From NCBI RefSeq assembly GCF_000001735.4, contig NC_003074.8:20281261-20345260 (forward strand): a stretch of DNA of 64,000 bases, written 5' to 3'. The notes beneath the pieces are model-generated. The model was not told the origin of the DNA. It saw nothing but the letters and a program-made list of their open reading frames with translations, and did no database searches. Below, in pieces: positions 46,001 through 58,445 of the stretch. A program made the translations under genes and the position numbers. Within the stretch, counting starts at the first letter, position 1, and each line of letters begins with the position of its first letter. This DNA is from Arabidopsis thaliana (taxonomy: Eukaryota; Streptophyta; Magnoliopsida; Brassicales; Brassicaceae).

Positions 46001-48581
46001 TAATAACCAGTTTAGGAAGCTATTTTTCGTGCATTAACAATTAATACACGGGAATACTAGCGAAATGTTGTACTTATCCAATCCACGAAAATCAAAATAT
46101 ATATTCCATGCATCATATTTGCTTACAGAAATCATTCAGCAGTGAGATAGAAGAAAAATGGCCACTTGTCTCAGACGATAGAAGGAATTTTTCTCTATGA
46201 GCAAATCAACTAACCTTGAATTAAGGGGAACTTTCATCTTTTTTCCCTCCTGCTGAGCACCCATCACAGATGAGTCGACCTCGACAGCTCCATTGCTGAT
46301 ATGCAAAATCTTTAAAGAAAGGTTGGAGTCAGCTCGCAGGAAAACTCAATCAGCCAGCATAACTTAAGTCAAAATTGTGTTGTTGTTGGTTATCATTGCA
46401 TCCAATGAAACCAAATAGTTTCACACCATTATGTTCCCTCCCCAAATTCCAGAAAAGTACATCAACTCAGCATGATAATGAAAAAGCCCGCAGAAGCTAA
46501 TCTGGATCTCACACTTGTGTAAGACTTTCTTACGAGAAGAGAAACCGAAAACACTCAACATAATTACTAGTAAAAGTATGATACATGAAGTCAGTGTCAC
46601 TTCCTCAGAGAGTAAAAAGTCCACCAGTTGCAGTGACTGCAAAATCTACTTAAGCTACTTCTAGTCAAAACTGCAGTATCCAAAATTTGTGACAATTACC
46701 TCGTCTATTAGTCCCTCATAAGTTAACTGGGAACACATAGGAGTAACCATGTCAACCTGAAACAGAAACGTAAAATTTGAAACTAATAGCGCCATGTCAA
46801 GTAAAAGGTAACCACCGCCTAACAAGGTATCAGCCAGTCCCAATTCCAGATTAAGTGGGATTTTAACCACTTTCTATATCTCTTAACCTTTATATGCACA
46901 TTTCCAAATCCATCGTTTGTGTCATATAAAACATAATTCAGACTTCCCAATGATTACATCACACCAACTCTTTAACATTCAATCCTTGAAGGATATCTTT
47001 GTATTTAAGGATTACAAATAACAGGAAACACACATTGTAATCTTACCTCTCTATCCAATAGAATGAGTGTATCCACTTCAGGCCTTCCCACCTGAAATAG
47101 AACAAACATCATTTAGAATAGTGAAAAAAGGATACAAAAACAAGATAGCGAAATAACTGGTGATTATGACATTCAAACTATTGCAGGTATTTTACATCAT
47201 TCGAATTGACAGGTTCCTCCACTTGCATGCGGTTTAGAATGTCTGCAACACGAACTGATGCTTTGCCCTTTGCCCTCATTTTTGATATAACTCCAAAAGA
47301 GAACTATAGGAAGAGTTAGTAATGAGATGATAGTTGTGATGACGAGATGTAAAGAATAACGAAAATGTTTAAACCTCAAGTTCATGTATGGCTTTTGCGA
47401 TATGCCAAAGGGAGCTAACATCACCATCCACAAGGCAATCCTATCATTAAAAAATCATGAACAAGATAATTAGGAAAGCTGTGATTTTAAGGCCTCACGG
47501 AAAATGGCACATAAAGTTACAAGAATTGGACTCATGAGAGTTCTACACACCTTTTCAGAGAGCTCGAGCTCAAATGAAATAACATCCTCATCTAGTGGAA
47601 CCATATACAAGGGAAACTCTTTCACTGTAACCAGGTTATGCACTTTTTCTTGCTCAAGAATCTGAAAATAGCAGAATGATTTTTTTTATCACCCTTATTC
47701 AAAAAAGTAATAAAACAAGCAAACGAAAGCAACAATAGTATTAGAGGACGCAAATAACCACATACCTTCTCACACGCAACAGACCTACGAGGAACAAAGT
47801 AAACATAGTAGTCTCTCTGAATCGCTTTTGCAATATCATTCTGAATGTGAGACGCTATGAATTTCATAAAGCTAAGTTGAGAGCGAACAAGATAAACCAC
47901 TTTTGTGCATTCAGTCTGAACTGGTTCCGCAGTAAGATGTCGTAACTCCAAACCAAGTTCCTGTTAAGCAAAGAACAACAAAAAATCAAATCACCACTAA
48001 TGTTAAAACCAAACTCAACCTTTAAAAGAAAAACGAAATTACCTTAAGCTTAGAGGTCGGGATGATCAATGAGACTGAACCACTGAGCTTTGGATCAATA
48101 ACCAAACACTTAGTTCCACGAACCTACAACCAAAGACACCAAAAAGAAGAGAAAACAAAAAAGTCTTGAGAAATCGGTAAATCATCTCCGAAGTCTATTC
48201 ATCCTAATGATTCTCAATCATACGACATTGGTGAAGTAATTGCATAGAAAAGAGAAGAATTCATAGTAAAAGAGAGACAAAGCATTGGTTTTTATTTTCA
48301 CATTCTCAAAAGAGATATGTTTGATCAAATATAATCCGCGAAATTTCCTAACTTTCGTCTCCCAACCCAAAAAAAAAAAAAAAGATAGAGTAATGAGACT
48401 TACGTCTTTAAGCAAGTTTACGAGCTCCCTCTCAGACTTGTCCCTGAATAAGAAACGAGAAACATATGATGTGAGAGGAAAGAAGAAGAAACGATCAATC
48501 AATCTCTAAGTAATGAAAATAGAGTCACCTAATGGATTTCAGATTGAGAGGAGCATTCTCCAAGCTGGGGATCTGCGCCAT
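43026..48581 (-). CDS. VPS33: VPS33, Sec1/Munc18 subunit of HOPS/CORVET tethering complexes
   Basis: Twenty-two coding exons on the minus strand, from the ATG at 48581 ([18 protein letters not shown]) to TGA at 43028-43026. Summing the exons I read gives 592 residues, the known length. Typical Sec1 features appear: [20 protein letters not shown] near the start, [32 protein letters not shown] in the middle (written here only as a landmark around 47100-46680), and the C-terminal [19 protein letters not shown] proteins clasp SNARE bundles; VPS33 does so at the vacuole and prevacuolar compartment and is needed for vacuole biogenesis. It is divergently arranged with ARK1, with 964 bp between the two ATGs. 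Most introns are 80-150 nt and GT-AG by eye; the largest lies between exons near 44.1 and 44.6 kb. Confidence 0.95.
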
Positions 48582-49545
48582 GGACGATGATCAAGAGATG
48601 ATCGACCTTTCTCCGTTTGTTTTTCCTGCACCGTGTGATAGCGACGATAGTCCACCGCAGTGGAAGAACACGGCGGAGAAGATTATTAAATCACCTAATG
48701 GGCCTCATTCTGTATAAATGGGCTTAGAAATGGGCCTCATTTTTAAACATTGTTTTCATATGAAAAAAAATTGCAACGATATAAAGTCAGATTTTTTTTT
48801 TTGGGTTGCATTAAAGAAATCAAGAGTGTATGTACCAACATGATAGCAAGAAAACGATACGAACATATGTGTCGCTGGTACAAATATGGAGTTTATGCAA
48901 GTTGAAGCCGACCAGACCACGATTATCAAAATCTCTTACACTATTTTAATGATTTTAATGATTCTTAGGCTGTGAATGGTGACCAAAACCGCACCCAAAA
49001 CCGCACCGCAACAGTGCTGTAATAGTATCAAAATCTCTACTCATACATATGTATCTATGTATTTTTGTTACTATTTTAACCGCACCGCACTTCTCTCGTA
49101 CCATAAAACACAATCACCATTCGGAGCCTTATTCTGTCATCAGGGGACAAATCACTATGTTTAGAGATGTTGATACCGTAGATGAGCCCATATATTAATA
49201 GGGGATCCACTTTACTAGATTTTGTATCGTTGTTATCGATATGGTCCATACACATTTTGGACCCGCTAAACGTTTATACTTTCACTTGTAATGTTCTTAA
49301 AATTTATTCTTGTCCGCTAACCGCTAATATCGAAACCGACCTTAACCAAACCAAACCAAATGGAGAAACCAAACCGAATAAAATCCACGAACGCGGGAAC
49401 CATTTTCATCACAGTCGTGCCTCCCTCTTCTCTTCTTCTTCTACTTCTTTGAAACATTCTCTTAGCTCTCTCTATCTTTGTTGTCTCATACTCTCTTTCT
49501 CTTCTCTTCTCGGTGCCCTTTCGTGCTTCGTGAAGACTCCAGCTA
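48582..49545. promoter_or_regulatory. Shared divergent promoter of VPS33 and ARK1
   Basis: 964 bases between divergent start codons. Site II-like elements (ATGGGCCTCA at about 48699 and 48732) sit close to VPS33, as in many housekeeping promoters. A 165-bp MITE-like element occupies 48966-49130. A CT-rich leader (CTTCTTCTTCTAC, CTCTCTCTATC) runs from about 49420 to the ARK1 ATG. Confidence 0.55.
48966..49130. mobile_element. 165-bp MITE with 17-bp imperfect terminal inverted repeats, probably hAT-type
   Basis: The left end TAGGCTGTGAATGGTGA and the reverse complement of the right end, AAGGCTCCGAATGGTGA, match at 14 of 17 bases. ATTCT flanks both sides (48961-48965 and 49131-49135). The interior has repeated ACCGCACC units near both ends, a pattern I associate with non-autonomous hAT elements of Arabidopsis. 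There is no coding sequence. An 8-bp hAT duplication is not clean, so the superfamily is an inference. Confidence 0.6.
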
Positions 49546-52500
49546 ATGAGTTCGTCAAATTCCTCCTCCGCCGTCAGATCGTCGGCGAAACACGCGGCGG
49601 AGCGAATTCAGCAGCACTTGCCTCCCAACAGCAATCACGCGGTATCTCTCTCTTCTTCTTCCTTGAATTTGCCTGCTAGAACCTCTATCGTCGCTCCCGG
49701 AATAGCACACTCTTCTCGCCTTAAAGATCGACCCTCCGCTTCCTCCTCCTCCTCTTCGTCCTCTGTCTCCGCCTCTTCTCCCTCCACACGCCGCTCCGGC
49801 ACTCCCGTTCGCCGATCTCAATCGAAAGACTTCGACGACGACAATGGTCTGTCCTTTTTCTCCTTCTCTCTTCATATTCACCCGTATGATTCCACAATTG
49901 AAAGATGAGCTTTTTTTTTCAATTTCTTAAAGTATTTGACTTTTTCTACATTCGATTCAGAGATTGTTGATTCGAATTGGTGCATTGTTAGACTTTCATA
50001 AAATGCACTAATTGGCATAATCTGTTTTTAAAGTTTCATACTTTTCTATGAAGATCCTGGGAGGGTAAGAGTCTCTGTAAGAGTTCGACCTCGAAACGGA
50101 GAGGAGCTTATCTCGGATGCTGATTTTGCTGATCTTGTTGAGTTACAACCAGAAGTGAGTTATTAGATGCTCACTAATCACATCTTCTCTCTTTCAACTC
50201 TGTGTTAGTTATATTCTTACAAAGTTTTGTTTTGTTTCTGTGTGTACAGATAAAGAGGCTTAAGTTGAGGAAGAACAACTGGAACTCTGAGTCATACAAA
50301 TTTGATGAAGTCTTTACAGACACAGCTTCGCAAAAGCGTGTCTATGAAGGAGTAGCAAAACCTGTCGTCGAGGTTAGAAAGTGTCTGATGTTTATATAAC
50401 TTATTGGAATGTTAAGAAGTAATACTTTTGGTTATTGATATCTACTACATTGAATTTACAGGGTGTTCTGAGTGGATACAATGGTACCATTATGGCTTAT
50501 GGTCAAACCGGCACAGGTAAAACTTACACGGTTGGAAAAATTGGTAAAGATGATGCAGCTGAGCGTGGTATTATGGTTAGAGCTCTGGAGGATATACTTC
50601 TCAACGCATCTTCTGCTTCGATTTCCGTCGAGATCTCCTATTTGCAGGTGTCACTCTAGTGCTTAGATGTTTGTCTTCTTGTTGAACATTCATAGACAGA
50701 AGATGGAAATGGTTCTAGAGCATATATAAGAACCATTTCTAATATCTTTACTTGTTCTTGTAATTCACAGCTATATATGGAAACTATACAAGATCTTCTT
50801 GCACCTGAGAAAAACAACATTTCAATCAATGAGGATGCAAAGACTGGGGAAGTATCAGTACCAGGCGCTACAGTAGTTAACATTCAAGATTTAGACCATT
50901 TCTTGCAGGTTTTGCAAGTCGGTGAGACAAACCGTCATGCAGCAAATACAAAGATGAATACAGAATCCTCTCGTAGTCATGCAATTCTTACGGTGTGCTT
51001 CCTTAGGATATTTTGGTCTCTATGGTTTCTTGTTCATCAACAAAATCCATGTGTTCTACCTGCCGATTAATGAAATGTATATTCTTTGCAGGTTTACGTT
51101 AGACGTGCTATGAATGAAAAAACTGAGAAGGCAAAACCGGAATCATTGGGAGATAAAGCCATTCCTAGAGTTAGAAAGAGCAAACTACTAATTGTTGATC
51201 TTGCTGGTTCCGAAAGAATTAATAAATCTGGTTTGAACTCCTTACCTGTTCATATAATAACCATTCATGTTATATCAAGTAGTTTCATTGTGAGTTATAT
51301 GCTGTTTTCCTGAAGGAACTGACGGCCACATGATTGAAGAAGCAAAATTCATCAATCTTTCACTGACATCCCTGGGAAAATGCATAAATGCGTTAGCTGA
51401 AGGCAGTTCTCATATACCAACAAGAGATTCTAAGCTAACAAGGCTTCTGCGTGATTCTTTTGGGGGTTAGTTGACCAAAACATTTCCTAGCCTCTCTAGA
51501 TATAGAACTCATAAGCGTGGCTTACTTCAGTGTCTATACATTTTGTCATATCTTCCTAGTTAAATAAACTCTGAAATAGGCTTTTGTCTCTCAACAAATA
51601 GGTTCTGCGAGGACTTCACTTATAATAACAATTGGGCCATCTGCACGTTATCATGCAGAAACCACTAGCACAATAATGTTTGGACAAAGGGTGAGTTTTC
51701 ATGTTTCTCTTATCTCGTTCTCTGCAGAATCTCTAGTATCTGACATCTAAAGAAACTCATAAATAAGAAAGACTATATTTTAATATTGAACAATCTTATA
51801 TCTTTCAAAAACAAAATATAGCAATGTCTTCTTGGTCATGTCTTCCTTTATAGGCAATGAAAATAGTAAACATGGTAAAGCTTAAGGAAGAATTTGATTA
51901 TGAGAGTTTGTGTCGGAAGCTTGAGACTCAGGTGGACCATCTTACTGCAGAAGTCGAAAGACAAAACAAACTAAGAAATAGTGAGAAACATGAGTTGGAA
52001 AAAAGATTGAGAGAATGTGAAAACTCCTTCGCTGAAGCAGAAAAGAACGCGGTTACTAGGTCAAAGGTATTTTTGTCTCTTCTAAAGATCAGCTACTCTG
52101 CGTTTACTCACAGTTATTGATATTCAACTAGTTTCTTGATATGTTGCGTATATTTCTATGATATGACTTACAGTTTCTGGAGAAGGAAAACACCCGCTTG
52201 GAGCTCAGCATGAAAGAACTTTTGAAGGATCTGCAACTGCAGAAAGATCAGTGTGATCTAATGCATGACAAAGCCATACAGTTAGAGATGAAACTGAAAA
52301 ATACCAAGGTACACTTTCTCTCATGTATTGTTAGTAGTTTTCTCGGTAACTACTTCAGTATATTGTTGGATCAATACTTCTCTGTTATTGTCTTTATTAA
52401 CTACTTACAGAAGTTCTTGAATGTTTTCTTAAAGGCCAGGCATCAAATACATATACATAAATATGTTTGAGCTGTGTATAATAGATGGCTCTGACAGTGT

Positions 52501-55263
52501 CCTTTTAATTGTTAGTAGCAGCAACAGCTGGAAAATTCAGCATATGAGGCAAAACTTGCAGATACCAGTCAAGTATATGAGAAAAAAATTGCGGAGTTGG
52601 TCCAGCGGGTTGAGGATGAACAAGCACGGTCTACAAACGCCGAGCATCAATTGACTGAAATGAAAAATATTTTGAGTAAACAGCAGAAGTCTATTCATGT
52701 TAGTTACTATGATACCATTCATCATAAATTGTTATAGCTTAGGATTCCTTTTTCTACCTTTTAAACTAAATGGTATGTTTGGTGTTAATAGGAACAAGAG
52801 AAGGGCAATTACCAATATCAAAGGGAACTTGCGGAAACCACTCACACATATGAATCTAAAATTGCAGAGCTGCAAAAGAAACTGGAAGGTGAAAATGCTC
52901 GGTCTAACGCTGCAGAAGATCAACTTAGACAAATGAAAAGGCTTATAAGCGATCGCCAAGTTATATCACAGGTTAGGCTTATTCCTGATTTTCTTAAAAC
53001 TGGATCCCAATAAGCATATGATACTTTCAGCTTTATGTTTCAGGTGAGTGTGACAGTGTCAATCTCTTGCAAAAATTTCTGTCTCCAATTTTTTTCTTGG
53101 TTTTGGGTTCAGGAAAATGAAGAGGCAAACGAACTTAAGATAAAATTAGAAGAACTTTCACAAATGTATGAATCGACAGTAGATGAACTCCAGACAGTGA
53201 AACTAGACTATGATGATCTGCTCCAACAAAAGGTGTGACTGTTAAATGGCTGCTTACTTGTTGTTCAGATTGGTCATATTCAAAATCCAACTGTTAATTT
53301 TTGCTGATGAATATGTCTAAATGTACATAAAATTTGTATTGCATAGGAAAAACTTGGTGAAGAGGTTCGAGATATGAAGGAAAGGCTCCTTTTGGAAGAA
53401 AAGCAGAGAAAGCAAATGGAGAGTGAGCTTTCAAAACTAAAGAAGAATCTAAGGGAAAGTGAAAATGTTGTTGAGGTGAATCACGATGAGCTTGTTTCAA
53501 CTTTTAACATGTATTGTGTACTTATGGTCTTGCTAAGTCAATTTCATTCCACAGGAAAAGCGATATATGAAGGAAGATCTTTCAAAAGGATCAGCAGAAT
53601 CTGGAGCTCAAACTGGCTCTCAGAGATCACAAGGGTTAAAAAAGTCGTTATCTGGTCAGAGAGCTACCATGGCTAGACTTTGTGAAGAAGGTATAAATTT
53701 TCTCATGGATTGAGATCTTTTTAGCTTGATATTCTTATATTTCGCTTCATTGTGGGAGAAATTAATTGACACCTTCTCTACTTCGGTTTTAGTCGGAATT
53801 CAGAAGATCTTACAACTCATTAAGTCTGAAGACTTGGAAGTTCAAATTCAAGCAGTAAAAGTGGTTGCTAATCTAGCCGCTGAAGGTGCAGTTTCATCGC
53901 TCTATTAACATGTGTAAATATTCTTTGTTTGTCACAGCACCTAAATAACTTGCATTATGTGTGTGTATGTATAGAGGCTAATCAGGTAAAGATTGTGGAG
54001 GAAGGGGGTGTAGAAGCTTTGCTTATGCTAGTCCAGTCATCTCAAAATTCAACGATTCTCAGGGTGGCTTCTGGTGCAATTGCTAATTTAGCAATGAACG
54101 GTGAGCACTTCTCTTGGTGGTCCAATTGCTTTTATGATATCATAAATCCGTTAAACTTACTACTGAGAAGCAGAGCTGATTCAGAACTTAAGTTCCCTTG
54201 TGGTTGTGTCATTTCTTTACGAGGCCTGAATGTTAGATATGTAAGATGCAATAGACGGTTCTTCATGCCATGGTTTTCCCTGCTGTCAAGTTATTAAATT
54301 TTGGAATGGAAAATATGTGATTGGTTTATTTATATGTTTTCATTGAATTATTAACCGCAGAGAAGAGTCAAGATCTTATAATGAATAAAGGAGGTGCTCA
54401 ACTCCTAGCAAAGATGGTGACTAAAACAGACGATCCACAGACTCTAAGAATGGTAGCTGGTGCGCTTGCCAATTTATGTGGGAACGGTAAGCACAAGATT
54501 AAGAATTTTGCTTCTGATGACTTCCAGTATTCACTGTACAACTTATGTGTAAAGATATATTAAAGAAGCTTTGTATTGGGATGCTGCCAAGTACATATCT
54601 AACTCTATATACTGTTGTGTTTTGCACAAACAGAGAAGTTTCTTAAGCTGCTGAAAGAAGAGGAAGGCATCAAGGGACTACTCACTATGGCACAGTCTGG
54701 AAACATAGATATCATTGCTCAAGTGGCAAGAGGGATGGCAAATTTTGCGAAGTGTGAAACTCGAGAAATTATGCAAGGTATGTTGTCATATTTGCTTACC
54801 AATGTACCTCAAAAATTGCACAACTGTGTCAATCGCTAAAATACCTAGAGGGGGTGTAATGTGTTGCAGGGCGTAGAAAAGGCCGTTCTCTTCTGTTGGA
54901 AGAGGGTGTTCTTGAATGGTTGACTTCAAATTCACATATTGATTCAGCATCAACACAACGTCACATCGAACTTGCGCTTTGCCATTTAGCTCAAAATGGT
55001 AGGCCACACTTTGTAATTCTGCTATCTAGAAGAGCATGCTCAGCTCTTTGGAGACACTAAGTACTTCTTTATCAATATTTTGTGCGGTTGGGACATATGA
55101 CTAATATGTGTATCTCCTTCTCGATGCAGAGGAAAATGCAAATGATTTCAAAAGAACAGGAAGCGTGACAGAGATTGTAAGAATATCTGTGGAGTCAAGT
55201 AGAGATGATATTCGCAGTTTAGCAAAGAAGATACTCAAAACAAACCCTTACTTCTCAAGCTGA
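49546..55263 (+). CDS. ARK1: ARK1 / MRH2, armadillo-repeat kinesin
   Basis: I read 21 exons, first 49546-49846, last ending in TGA at 55261-55263, for about 1,051 residues. A Ser-rich head (1-100) precedes an N-terminal kinesin motor (about 100-440) with P-loop GQTGTGKT, switch I NTESSRSH and switch II DLAGSE. A long coiled coil covers about 450-760, including two 60-residue units coded by equal 180-nt exons. Four or so ARM repeats end the protein ([41 protein letters not shown]). The ARK family is plant-specific; ARK1 acts on microtubule plus ends and in root-hair tip growth. An annotated isoform may omit some exons that I include, so the exact length is uncertain. All borders read as GT-AG. 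Confidence 0.93.
52519..52971 (+). repeat. Tandem duplicated coiled-coil exons in ARK1
   Basis: Exon 52519-52698 and exon 52792-52971 are each exactly 180 nt, both in phase 0. Their 60-residue products align without gaps with 26 identities (for example KIAEL, EQARS/ENARS and AExQL at the same positions). Confidence 0.85.
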
Positions 55264-55817
55264 ACAAGAGGTGAAAGAAAAGACATGTACATAACATAAC
55301 TGGCGTGGACACAGATTCGTAGCTGATTCTACAAGCATGTCATTAGATTGACTTTGTGATTGGTGACGACAGTAAAGGAGAGAAAAGCTAAGATTTTTAT
55401 AAGAAATGAGTGTTAGGAGATTATGTGCTGTGATAACTGGTATACTGTCTCTGTTTCGAGATGTTCTTTGATCATTTGTGTAACAAATATGTAGCCAATT
55501 TTTCCATGTAAGATTGATGATGTTGAGAAACATGGAATACATGGTCAAACAAACTCAAGTCTCCTTATATTTTGCTATAAGGTGATCAAAATCTTGTAAT
55601 CCTTGTTCCTTGTCATTGTAACAATCATATAAATGTTAAAGATGTGGAGTATATGAGTAGTCAGTCTTTTTCTCATGATACAGTATATGGATATAACAAA
55701 TAGATAGTTCATCATATCTGTAAATGTTTTCACAACTCCTAAAGATTTAATTTCATACCATAATTGAATCTCTCCTTTGTTCTTTGTCAATCTAGTTCGT
55801 GGCATTGTTAGATTCTT
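55264..55817. other. Convergent 3' UTRs of ARK1 and the DUF4050-type gene
   Basis: 554 bases between facing stop codons, AT-rich, with no further gene seen. Frames on the minus strand here are shadows. Confidence 0.55.
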
Positions 55818-56526
55818 CTAATCGTAAAGGCCTTCATCGTACCAAATATCGACAAGAAAGTCCACCATCTCCTACATAAAGATCAAATGGAAAATTCAGG
55901 AATTGAGAATGATTGTAGGTTCCTTTTTTTAAGTCAAGGTAGATATTGGGATTAGATTAAAGCTTACGGGTAAAGGAATCGACTCAGAGAAAGGTTCATG
56001 AGTTGAGAGAAGATCTTCATATGTAGTAGACCAGCTGCAAGAGATTCAAGAACATCTTAGAAAACATTGCCTTCTTTGATTCTTTGACACTGCAAAAAGA
56101 TTGTCAGATGAACTTAAAGGTTGATGAAACACATAATACCTTATAATCTGATCCTTTGCAGTGTTTTTTCTTTGTCGAGATTGATCTCCCACCCATTTTT
56201 CCCTGTTCTCTTGCCACATCTTTGCACCTGTAATCAAGAAAGATCCTTATAGATAGTGTTCAAGAACATCAAATATCAAATTACAGAGCCAACAAGTTAA
56301 AATATCCGGCGGTGTCACCCAAAAACAGAGGTAAGGTAACACAATGTGGCAATAATAAGAGTTAGTCATCTTCTTAAGCTGAGGTGTGGAATGTACCATG
56401 ATTCACAAGTGTAAGGGTGTTTTCGCTGTTCGTTTTCACCGAGCTTTTCTCGTCTTTGACTAGTTTTGAAAGCTCAAGAGTAGGTTTGTTTTCGGTGGAC
56501 AGACAATTTGCAGTATAAAGCTCCAT
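55818..56526 (-). CDS. Small conserved plant protein, probably DUF4050 family
   Basis: Four exons on the minus strand, 56526-56397, 56227-56140, 56034-55968 and 55871-55818, join in frame to 112 residues from the ATG MELYTANCLS to a TAG. The single long frames in the region hide it because every exon is short. The C-terminal half (KWVGDQS, ISWSTTYEDLL, IPLPEMVDFLVDIWYDEGLY) is the conserved part and matches my memory of the plant DUF4050 (Gag1-like) family. No signal peptide or membrane span is present. The function is unknown. By position it should be AT3G54880, recalled as an unknown protein of this size. Confidence 0.85.
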
Positions 56527-57175
56527 TCTTATTCAATCGAATGATCATTCCTTTACGAATAAACCCGAGTATACCAATTCACATCCACATACAAAAAAAC
56601 ATCAAAGGTTTCCACACAAGCTGCTATAAAGAAACAACAAGAAACCAATTAAAACCCCATTTCAAAAATCATGAAAACTGTTACAAGAAAGGGTTGGTTT
56701 AATTTACCTCATTGACATTTTCATCAATCAGCTATGTGGAAAACCCTAGAAGATTCAAGAAAACAAAACATACCAGATTTCTCAGAAAACAATACGTTAT
56801 GAAAGAAAGATTCAAACCATATACACCAAACTCATAGCAAAAGAAGAAAAAAAAACATCTTTCCTTTTTTAACGCATTGGGTTTACATTCATTAAAATCT
56901 TCATTCATCTCTAAGGCAACAAAACAGAGATTTTTCAATCAAAGAACTAGTTCTATCTCCTTAAGAAATGTATTGAGATTAAAACAATGGCATTTCCGGT
57001 GAAGAATATATTTTTAAAGATCCAAATAAAACAGATCAGAAGCATTCAAGATCCAAAAAGATTCTAAGGAGAAACCAAAATTCATGATAGAAAGAGAAAG
57101 TTTGCTACATAAGAAAAGTAGAGGATAGAGGAATGATTACCTTAATGAGGAAAGTATCAACAGAAAATTTGGTAG
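56527..57175 (-). promoter_or_regulatory. 5' leader of the DUF4050-type gene, probably with an intron
   Basis: On the minus strand CTCATTAAG followed by GTAATC near 57140 and AATGAG followed by GTAAATT near 56708 are both credible donors, so a spliced leader is likely. Transcription probably starts near 57150. I cannot fix the acceptor. Confidence 0.35.
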
Positions 57176-58445
57176 AGGGATTGAAACTGCATTATATGTT
57201 TTCTTTTAGGTTTTATATGTAAAGGAAAATTTTAGATCTTGAGTAGGCAATGAAAAATCAACTAAAAATAAATTTTAAAAAGGAATAATTTATGAGCCAA
57301 ATATAGAATTTAAAAATTAATTAAAGGAGTTTACTTGTAGTTGGTAATGAGTAAATAATGTATGTATCCACTAGAATACAGATATATCTTTGGGTCAATG
57401 AGACAGAAAAAATTAAGCATGCCCCACGCAGCTCAAGTTTCTATCTCAATCTTACGTGGATATGATTAGGAAGATAGCTCCATTCTTTATTATATTGGAA
57501 GAGAATGGTGAAAATTTTGTCACATGTCAAATCTAAAGTTTTCTTTAAGTTTTTTGAAATATAAAATAAATTATTTGAAATTCTGATTACTTGATTTTAA
57601 TGAATTAAATTGAGAAAATCATATAATAATAGAATACTAAGCCATATATGAATTAAAATCTGTAAACATTAATGTGGTATTGATTTTTCTTCAAATTCTA
57701 GCTCAATATATAATTAAGGGAACCATTGAATGTCAAAGATGTTATTTTCTAGAACTATGTCTCATTTAAACTTTATAGTTGAGAATATAAAAGGAAGACA
57801 AAACTTTCCAAGACTCTGTTTAGAGAGTACTCTATTTTGTAGGTGAAGATTAGTATGCAAAAGAACAAAAGAAAAATTAGTAGAAGTATAGAACAAATGT
57901 GATAAGAAAGACATCAACTAATTTCAAAAAAAATCCTTAAATGATTTTACTAGAAAAGAGAGGGAAGAAAATTAACAGGATTGTTTTTGTTCAATATGAA
58001 AAAATGTAGAAGGTAAAAATGAGGGGGAAAAAAGATGAATAGAAAATATTCATCAAAACTCAAATGTAAAATGCATGTATCTTGGTGTGGTTCAATAACC
58101 ATTTATCTAAGTTGATATAAACAAAAAGCATATTTGGATAGAGTTGAGAACTCTAACAAATAATCATGAGCTAACAATGTTTCTTCTGTTATGGAGTTTA
58201 TAGTATGTGAATGTGATTGTTGAGAAATCTAACAAATAGTCATGAGCTTACAATGTTTCTTCTGTAGGAAGCATGAGATGTAATGTGTATTTGGGTTCAA
58301 AAGGTTCATCACTTAGAATTCAAGCTCACACGAGCATTCGATCACCAAGACAAATTACAGGAATTCACAAATCTGTCTTTCATTACACAGTGTTTTTGAT
58401 ACACATAAAGCTCATAAGGTACACATATTTCTATTTTTACATTCA
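57176..58445. other. AT-rich intergenic region with one direct repeat
   Basis: No coding sequence. It includes the promoter of the leftward gene and the 3' UTR of LHCA1. A 47-bp direct repeat occurs at 58143-58189 and 58219-58265. Confidence 0.5.
58143..58265. repeat. Pair of 47-bp direct repeats, period 76
   Basis: Copies at 58143-58189 and 58219-58265 differ at 3 of 47 positions. Both begin GTTGAGAA and end ACAATGTTTCTTCTGT. They lie just downstream of the LHCA1 3' end. Confidence 0.85.

Noticed and set aside
49555..49881. Gly/Arg-rich antisense ORF over ARK1 exon 1
   Set aside because: Its composition is the mirror of the Ser-rich N-terminus of ARK1.
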